A stretch of 26,828 nt of DNA. Origin: an uncultured Clostridium sp. (GTDB taxonomy: Bacteria > Bacillota > Clostridia > Lachnospirales > Lachnospiraceae). Of the stretch, positions 21,479 to 26,828 are shown one piece after another. The DNA is taken from contig CABQJA010000007.1 of assembly GCA_902464345.1 (NCBI GenBank), positions 1 to 26,828 of the forward strand. Reading direction: 5' to 3'. The position numbers and the translations under genes are program-made. How positions within the stretch are numbered: position 1 is the first letter of the stretch; the number at the start of each line of letters is the position of its first letter. Under the pieces are notes generated by a model. That model ran no database searches. It saw only the letters and a list, made by a program, of their open reading frames with translations, and was not told the origin of the DNA.

Positions 21479-23833
21479 TTATTCCTGCGTCAGCATATTA
21501 TATGCTTCAAGCTTCCGGATCCGCCCCGCCAGTAAAACAGCCATCAGGAACGCAAACAATATCATGCCAAACCCGATCATAACGGTTCCTCCAACCGGTA
21601 TAGCAAAGTTACATTTCATCAGTCCAAACGTTCCCATAAAGATCCGCATATATGGATTCGCTGTATAATATGATATAATTGAAAAAACAATTACTGACAG
21701 AATAATCGCCGGCATAAAGCTCAGTGCTGTCTGCAGGATCAGGTTCCTTGACGTATACCCAAGTGCCTTATAAATGCCATAATCCTTTCGCTTGTTATAA
21801 AGCAGTGTCTTCATCAAAAGATACAGAACCAATGCAGTCACAATCACAGATATGATAACTACAAGCATCAACATCATACCTGCGACCCTTCGAAAGATCG
21901 TCATACTTCCTTCTATTGTCTTATAAAAATTGATCGTTGCTACAATATGATCCCCATACTTGTCAATGCAATCATCCAGAATCTCCTGTGCACTCGCCTC
22001 ATCGGCCCCGGCACAATCAAACCAGTAATAGACCGGCCTGCCGGTAAAATCAATGATATGCTCTGCCGCCTGTTTACTTAAGACAGCCTCTTTTCCACTA
22101 TTATTACAGGTCTGTACCAGTCCTGTGATCAGGTATCGGTAACTCCTGCCTCCATATTGCAGTTCCAGTTCATCACCGACTTCATATCCGTATTCGTCAC
22201 AGAACTTTCCACTTACTGCAATCTCATTCTCATACTCCGGAAGTCTGCCCTGATAACACACCTCTACATTATTCATCTTCGATACATCATCAAAGATATA
22301 AGCAAGCAGACGATCCTCCTCCTTATATTGAAGCCGGATATTGCATATCTCCCGGATATTGGTGACATCCCCTCTCTTCTCCAGATCAGAATACACAGCA
22401 TCTGCTGTTTCCGCATCTGTTGCCACAAGTCCACTACAGAGTTCAAATGACAGAAGTTCCAGCTTCGGATTCCGACTGAAATTCTCATACAGCATAAGAC
22501 TGATGATACAACTGAATATCAGCAGACCTGTCACAAAGAAAGTAATCATATTCTGTTTTATATTTGTACACATCGTTTTCAGTGCCAGACTCACCTGCAA
22601 TCCCAGAACAGAATGATCCAGTCGGACATGATTTCTCTTAAAGTTATGTGCGGTCTGTCCCTCCCGAAGTGCAACCACCGGCTCTATTGTCTTAATCTTT
22701 CTGGTTGAAGCACCGGTAATTCCTATTACAAACAGTACCAGACCTATAATCGGGCATATCGTGATTCCCATATGGAAGCTGACTGTATACGGTACGCCCA
22801 TCTGTGCAATTACAAGCTTTGATATGGCCGGCATCAGTGCATATGCACACCCTATTCCGAGCAGGCTGCCAATCATAGCGATTATCCCAAACTGTATATA
22901 TAATGCCAGTCGTATATTATGACTGGTGTAACCAATTGCCTTCAGGGCACCCACTATCTTTAAATTCTCCCGGATATAATTGGATATGCAACTGATCAGC
23001 ATCATAGTCACTACCATTATCAAAATCATGGTGATTACCAGAAAACAGACTGCAATGATCAATGACATAAAGCTCTTTCCCGCCAGAACATCTTCTAACA
23101 CCTGCCCTTCTACAATGGAAGCACCATTCAGTTTCAGTATCTCGTTTTCAATTTTTAAATTAAACCCGGATGCTCTTACTCCTTCCTTCAGCTTCATACT
23201 GATCAGAATAGAGTCTGCTGCCTTCTCCTTCTGCCAAAGCTTTTCATAGCTCACATCATCCAGAACAAATTCATAAATGCCACAGTTACTGCATCCCCAG
23301 TTTGTTGTATTGGTAAAGCCTTTGATCATAAACGTATATGTCGTTCCTGACAATTCAAAGGAATACGGCTCTCCGATCCGATAACCGCCACTGGTATAGA
23401 ACTGATACGGCAGATACAGGTAATCCTCGGTAATGCCGTCATCACTGACTACAACCTCTGTCCGATCCAGCTTCTTCTGAAATGCATCTGTGTTATAAAT
23501 CAGAAGTCCCGGTGCCACCATTCCGTCCCCAAAGGGCAGTGACACATTTGAATACCCAAGGCAATGATAACTGTAATAATCCGATACATCCTCCTTTAAC
23601 AGTTGCTCAATATCTTCATCCGTAATTCCCTCAACATTTTCGCGGATCCAGAGGTAACTATCTCCGGCCCCTAACCGCTTCGCCTCTTTCCTTGCTGTCG
23701 GATAGGCGTCAAAAAACAACAATAATGCAGCTCCGATCAACACCGCAGATATAAAAATCAGGAAAAACAACCCGATAGAGCTTCCTTTGTTTTTCTGAAA
23801 GTTTGATTTGGTTAGTAATAATTCTCTCTCCAT
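21479..23833 (-). CDS. ABC transporter permease, FtsX/MacB type
   Basis: A 784-residue permease. An N-terminal transmembrane helix (about 19-41) is followed by an extracytoplasmic domain of about 200 residues. The first FtsX-type three-helix domain is near 255-385 (NLKIVGALKAIGYTSHNIR is its coupling-helix signature). A helix near 430 and a second extracytoplasmic domain follow, then the second FtsX domain near 650-780 (KDYGIYKALGYTSRNLI). This is the duplicated layout of permeases that act on peptides or lipoproteins at the outer face, not of classical importers. Start chosen at the ATG at 23833, 2 nt after the ATPase stop; GGGGTGG precedes it. A GTG three codons upstream is possible. Together with the ATPase and two-component system it suggests peptide-antibiotic response, but the substrate is unknown. 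Confidence 0.92.
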   Translation of the reverse strand: MERELLLTKSNFQKNKGSSIGLFFLIFISAVLIGAALLLFFDAYPTARKEAKRLGAGDSYLWIRENVEGITDEDIEQLLKEDVSDYYSYHCLGYSNVSLPFGDGMVAPGLLIYNTDAFQKKLDRTEVVVSDDGITEDYLYLPYQFYTSGGYRIGEPYSFELSGTTYTFMIKGFTNTTNWGCSNCGIYEFVLDDVSYEKLWQKEKAADSILISMKLKEGVRASGFNLKIENEILKLNGASIVEGQVLEDVLAGKSFMSLIIAVCFLVITMILIMVVTMMLISCISNYIRENLKIVGALKAIGYTSHNIRLALYIQFGIIAMIGSLLGIGCAYALMPAISKLVIAQMGVPYTVSFHMGITICPIIGLVLFVIGITGASTRKIKTIEPVVALREGQTAHNFKRNHVRLDHSVLGLQVSLALKTMCTNIKQNMITFFVTGLLIFSCIISLMLYENFSRNPKLELLSFELCSGLVATDAETADAVYSDLEKRGDVTNIREICNIRLQYKEEDRLLAYIFDDVSKMNNVEVCYQGRLPEYENEIAVSGKFCDEYGYEVGDELELQYGGRSYRYLITGLVQTCNNSGKEAVLSKQAAEHIIDFTGRPVYYWFDCAGADEASAQEILDDCIDKYGDHIVATINFYKTIEGSMTIFRRVAGMMLMLVVIISVIVTALVLYLLMKTLLYNKRKDYGIYKALGYTSRNLILQTALSFMPAIILSVIVFSIISYYTANPYMRIFMGTFGLMKCNFAIPVGGTVMIGFGMILFAFLMAVLLAGRIRKLEAYNMLTQE

Positions 23834-23835
23834 AC

Positions 23836-24591
23836 CTACCACCCCATCGATACCAGAAAATCATTCAGCTTCTGATGGCGGCTCTTATCCTCCGGAGAAT
23901 ATGCACCAAGTTCACAGATTCCACCGATCTCGCCATCCTTTACATAAAGGATCCGATTTCCTCTTCTTGCACTTATAATATCATGCGTCACCATAACGAT
24001 CGACTGTCCCTTCCGGTTGCTTTCACTCAGAGCATCCAGCACTGCTCTTCCTGTCTGTGAGTTTAAGGCTCCGGTCGGCTCATCTGCAAATATAACTTTT
24101 GGCTGATTCATCAATGCCCTTGCAATTCCTACCCGTTGTGCTTCCCCTCCGGATATCTGTGTCGGGAACTTCTCCCATACAGTTTCTTCTATCTGAACCG
24201 CCGTTAAAAGCTCCTTTGCCCGTTCTGTAACCGCCTTTTTATTCTTATTAACCAACAGTCCCGCTGCCAGCACATTATCAAGCACACTCATAGAATCCAC
24301 CAGATAAATCTGTTGAAATACAAACCCGCAATTCTCCCGTCTGAAATATGCCAGCTCATCCGTTGTCATCCCTGTAATATCTCTGTCTTCAAACAGAACT
24401 TCTCCCAGGGTCGGCTTATCCATACCGGACAATGCATACATAAGGGTAGACTTCCCGGCTCCACTGGCTCCCATAATAACCGTAAAATCCCCCTCATAAA
24501 TCTCCATATCCACATTTCTTAATACATGCTGCTGTACACCACCATTAGAGAATGTCTTACATAGCTTCTTCGTTTCAATTATACTCTTCAT
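23836..24591 (-). CDS. ABC transporter ATP-binding protein (MacB/LolD type)
   Basis: A 251-residue ATPase of the class that pairs with FtsX-type permeases. All motifs are intact: Walker A GASGAGKST (41-49), Q-loop FVFQQ (90-94), signature ISGGEAQRVGIARAL (146-160), Walker B VIFADEPTGAL (166-176) and the switch histidine in MVTHD (His203). The start is an ATG at 24591, 7 nt after GGAGG; an adjacent ATG at 24594 is only 4 nt away and less favoured. The permease gene begins 2 nt after its stop. The 79-nt gap between the kinase stop and this gene carries phased TTAAG-type repeats and a TAGAAT -10 element, so this gene pair may be induced separately by the response regulator. Confidence 0.95.
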   Translation of the reverse strand: MKSIIETKKLCKTFSNGGVQQHVLRNVDMEIYEGDFTVIMGASGAGKSTLMYALSGMDKPTLGEVLFEDRDITGMTTDELAYFRRENCGFVFQQIYLVDSMSVLDNVLAAGLLVNKNKKAVTERAKELLTAVQIEETVWEKFPTQISGGEAQRVGIARALMNQPKVIFADEPTGALNSQTGRAVLDALSESNRKGQSIVMVTHDIISARRGNRILYVKDGEIGGICELGAYSPEDKSRHQKLNDFLVSMGW

Positions 24592-24614
24592 CATTCAACC
24601 TCCTTATGGCACTT

Positions 24615-24668
24615 ATTCTACTGTTTTTATTCTTAAGTGCCTTTAAGGAACCCTTAAATAACTCTTAA
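24615..24668 (-). promoter_or_regulatory. Candidate response-regulator operator and promoter for the ABC pair
   Basis: On the minus strand TTAAG, TTAAG, TTAAA and TTAAG occur one helical turn apart: plus-strand CTTAA or TTTAA words start at 24632, 24642, 24653 and 24664, spaced 10, 11 and 11 bp. A -10-like TAGAAT lies at 24615-24620, and the -35 position (AAGGCA) is poor and falls inside the repeats. This is the layout expected of an OmpR-family activator replacing a weak -35. The link to the neighbouring regulator is inference. Confidence 0.5.
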
Positions 24669-24672
24669 ATCC

Positions 24673-25926
24673 TTAGCCGGCCAGACGAATATATACGTAA
24701 ACGATAAAACCCGGTTCTCCATTCTCCAGTACCAGCTTCCCATCCATCTTTTCTATAAAGAGGTTTGTTAAATAAAGTCCCAGTCCTGCTCCATCCTGTT
24801 CACGGACATTACTTCCCCGCTTATACTTCTCCTTCAGAACCGGAAGCTCCTCCGGTTTCACACCCGGTCCTCTGTCTGCAATTCGCACAACCAGGTATTC
24901 TTTCTGACATTCCGCACTTACTTCTATCCTTGTACCCGCATACTTATAAGAATTCATGAATACATTATCAAACGCCTGCTGAAGTCGTAACCGATCCACA
25001 TAGATCCGACAGTTCGGCACAACAAACTCCTCTGCCCGTTCCAAATAATCAGAATTAAGAATCAATTCCTTTACCAGAGCCGAGGGATGATTTCCCGGAT
25101 TTACGGACAGCTCTGTAATCTCTTCCACACTGGCCTGAAACAGATTGTCAACCAGTCCGGAAATCTGGTCCGTTTTCCGATTAATCAGTTCAAACTTCTC
25201 ACGTACCCGTTCCTCCTGCGTAAGACAAAGTCCCACCTCCGACGTCGACTTAATCGACGCGACCGGTGTCTTAATATCATGTGACAGCTTTGCAATCATT
25301 TCTTTTTTATCATCATTGGCCTTTTTCTCCGCAATCCGTGCCTTTTTCAATTCCGTCCGCATCAGGTCAAAGGCCTCTGTAAACCCGCCAAAGATATGCT
25401 TTCGATCAACCAGTAATGGCAGATCAAAATTACCATCCGCTACACGCACTGCAAATTCATTCAATTTTTGAAATGGGGTAATTATTGTTCTTCTCAAATA
25501 TACATAATAGATACCGACCACGATCAGCTGCACTGCCAGAACAATGATCAGAAACCAGAAAAGATACTTTCTGTATCGAGTATATATTTCTGCCATATCA
25601 TTATCAAATATGACCTTCCCTTTTGTTTCTCCCTGAATTACCAGATCCATGATCAGATCCTGATTCTGAATTGCCTCATTTAGACTGGAGGACATCCCCT
25701 CCTTATTCGTATACAGAACCGTTCCCTGATTATCAAGAATGGTGTAGGCCAGCACGGTTGAATACTGCTCTTCATCCCCGAAATTCTCCTCTATCGAATA
25801 CAGACATTCGTTAACTGCAACCGGATCCTGTTTCACCTGTCCCGGTCTGCCAATAAAGTAATAGCATCCGATGACCTCCAGTACAAATGTAAGTATCAGT
25901 GCTATTATAAATGGTGTTTTCTTCAT
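24673..25926 (-). CDS. Sensor histidine kinase
   Basis: A 417-residue membrane histidine kinase, partner of the response regulator encoded just before it. Transmembrane helices lie near residues 5-26 and 121-143, flanking an extracytoplasmic sensing domain of about 95 residues. A HAMP linker follows, then the phosphoacceptor His216 in AKLSHDIKTPVASIKS. The ATPase domain has N-box NVFMNSYKYAG, G1 DRGPGVKPEELP and G2 GAGLGLYL. The start is the ATG at 25926, which overlaps the regulator stop (ATGA), with GGGAG 7 nt upstream; an earlier ATG at 25965 lies inside the regulator gene and lacks such a site. The large sensor loop differs from the very short loop of BceS-type kinases, so it may sense its ligand directly. 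The ligand is unknown. Confidence 0.95.
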   Translation of the reverse strand: MKKTPFIIALILTFVLEVIGCYYFIGRPGQVKQDPVAVNECLYSIEENFGDEEQYSTVLAYTILDNQGTVLYTNKEGMSSSLNEAIQNQDLIMDLVIQGETKGKVIFDNDMAEIYTRYRKYLFWFLIIVLAVQLIVVGIYYVYLRRTIITPFQKLNEFAVRVADGNFDLPLLVDRKHIFGGFTEAFDLMRTELKKARIAEKKANDDKKEMIAKLSHDIKTPVASIKSTSEVGLCLTQEERVREKFELINRKTDQISGLVDNLFQASVEEITELSVNPGNHPSALVKELILNSDYLERAEEFVVPNCRIYVDRLRLQQAFDNVFMNSYKYAGTRIEVSAECQKEYLVVRIADRGPGVKPEELPVLKEKYKRGSNVREQDGAGLGLYLTNLFIEKMDGKLVLENGEPGFIVYVYIRLAG

Positions 25927-26624
25927 TCCGTTTCTCCCTGTATAAATCGATATCCTTCCCGCCATACCGTTACAATGTATGCCGGCTTCTGTGGATCTCT
26001 TTCAATTGCTTCCCGCACCTTCCGAATATGTACATTTAATGTATTATCTGCCGTGAACCGATCCTCCCAGACCTTCTCAAACAGCTCCGCCTTCGTAATC
26101 AGTCGTTCCGGATTCTGCACCAGATAAAGCAACAGTTTAAACTCCATACCGGTCAGACGTTTCTCCTCTCCGTTCACCGTCACACATCTCCGCCTGCTAT
26201 CCACCACCAGATAACCATCATCATAATCGCACTCGCATCTATCAGTCGCTGAAGTATATTCCCGATATCGCTTCAGTACCACCTGCACCTTTGCAAGAAG
26301 CACACCGAGGGAATACGGCTTCTCAATGTAATCATCCCCTCCGATATTCAGGGCGATCAGCTTATCATCATCTGTATTTCGGGCTGAGATAAATAGAATC
26401 GGAATCTTCATTGTCTCTCGGAGTCTCTTGCACAACTGAAATCCATTTCCATCCGACAGATTAATGTCCAGCAGCACAAGGGACGCCTGATTCTCTGTCC
26501 AGAATGCCTCTGCTTCACTTATACTGTAAACCGCTTTGGTCTTTACATTAAACATATTAAAATACTCGCAGGTGCTGTCTGCAAGCATGGTTTCATCATC
26601 TATGATCAGGCAGTCATATTGCAT
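25923..26624 (-). CDS. OmpR-family response regulator
   Basis: A 233-residue DNA-binding response regulator. The receiver domain (1-115) has acidic residues Asp9 and Asp10, the phosphoacceptor Asp53 in LLDINLSDGNG, switch Ser80 and Lys102 in EKPYS. The C-terminal winged helix (about 135-228) includes LTGMEFKLLLYLVQNPERLITKAELFEKVW and NTLNVHIRKVREAIERD, the OmpR/PhoB recognition helix region. AAGGAGG lies 9 nt before the ATG. It is the first gene of a regulator-kinase-ATPase-permease run, overlapping the kinase by 4 nt. Likely targets are the ABC genes through the repeats at 24632-24668. A weak promoter candidate (TTTACG-16-TATACG) lies upstream, inside the end of the broken hydrolase fragment. 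Confidence 0.95.
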   Translation of the reverse strand: MQYDCLIIDDETMLADSTCEYFNMFNVKTKAVYSISEAEAFWTENQASLVLLDINLSDGNGFQLCKRLRETMKIPILFISARNTDDDKLIALNIGGDDYIEKPYSLGVLLAKVQVVLKRYREYTSATDRCECDYDDGYLVVDSRRRCVTVNGEEKRLTGMEFKLLLYLVQNPERLITKAELFEKVWEDRFTADNTLNVHIRKVREAIERDPQKPAYIVTVWREGYRFIQGETE

Positions 26625-26706
26625 ATTCGGTCACCTCCTTCTGATGCTCTTTCCGCGTTTTCCTCAACTTCTAACTTCTGGTCTTATGATTGACGTATAA
26701 ATGACC

Positions 26707-26828
26707 TTAATTATTCGTAAATGGTCTGGATAATGCATGCGATGGTGCTTCCCATACAAACACATTCCGTTTTTTCTCAAAATATTCTGTCTGCTTCTCA
26801 AAAAGCCTGTGATCTGCTGTAAGTCCCG
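26707..26828 (-). pseudogene. Fragment of an alpha/beta hydrolase, broken at its 3' side and cut by the window edge
   Basis: Reading the minus strand from the window edge gives 40 codons, GLTADHRLFEKQTEYFEKK then RNVFVWEAPSHALSRPFTNN, and a stop. The pattern (LTADHxLFxKQ...YFxxKxNVFVWDAPxHxxSRPF) is the N-terminal third of an alpha/beta hydrolase. The nucleophile elbow and catalytic residues should follow but are absent; the frame ends and the next sequence is the regulator's leader. So the gene has lost its 3' part. No continuation is seen in other frames. The upstream part lies outside the window, so whether the start is intact cannot be said. Confidence 0.6.

Overview
The window looks like chromosome from a spore-forming Firmicute of class Clostridia, most likely a Lachnospiraceae-type gut anaerobe. 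This rests on a complete spoIIAA-spoIIAB-sigF operon fused to spoVA genes, AddAB instead of RecBCD, a CIRCE operator, strong AGGAGG ribosome binding sites, and the style of the proteins. Species cannot be named from the sequence alone. No rRNA, tRNA, CRISPR array, insertion sequence or prophage gene was seen. Most of it is ordinary housekeeping and sporulation DNA; the more unusual material lies in leaders, small ORFs, one inserted protein domain and the right-hand accessory cassette.

Layout, left to right. (1) 84-806, minus: a YoaK/DUF1275 membrane protein with its own sigma-A-type promoter. Positions 1-83 hold no gene I can support. (2) 902-4392, minus: a sporulation operon read spoIIAA, spoIIAB, sigF, a 62-aa membrane protein, spoVAA, spoVAB, spoVAC, then a strong terminator. 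spoVAD and spoVAE do not follow. SpoIIAA and SpoIIAB control sigma-F in the forespore, and the SpoVA proteins belong to the dipicolinic acid channel of the forespore membrane. (3) 4472-8149, minus: queF, folC, a 51-aa protein and a zinc-ribbon/TPR membrane protein, from a near-consensus promoter inside the end of addA to a terminator at 4472-4507. (4) 8133-15432, minus: addB-addA, the helicase-nuclease pair for double-strand break repair. (5) 15597-16043, plus: a lone membrane-anchored protein resembling FMN-binding domains, with its own terminator. (6) 16143-18841, minus: topB (topoisomerase III, TTG start), overlapping by 4 nt a GlmU-like left-handed beta-helix acyltransferase.

(7) 18918-20940, plus: a promoter, a short leader ending in a strong intrinsic terminator, a second hairpin, and a sodium:alanine/glycine symporter carrying an unusual insertion of about 100 residues. 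(8) 20951-21473, minus: a small heat-shock protein under a CIRCE (HrcA) operator that contains the -35 hexamer. (9) 21479-26624, minus: a response regulator, histidine kinase, ABC ATPase and FtsX-type permease, which resembles a peptide sensing/detoxification module. Helically phased TTAAG-like repeats lie between kinase and ATPase and are a candidate operator for the response regulator. (10) 26707-26828, minus: the broken, window-truncated remains of an alpha/beta hydrolase next to the cassette.

I do not see a clearly new multi-gene system. The best leads are the symporter leader and its inserted domain, the phased-repeat promoter of the ABC module, the spoVA operon lacking spoVAD/E but carrying a small membrane protein, and two small uncharacterised ORFs tied to conserved neighbours.
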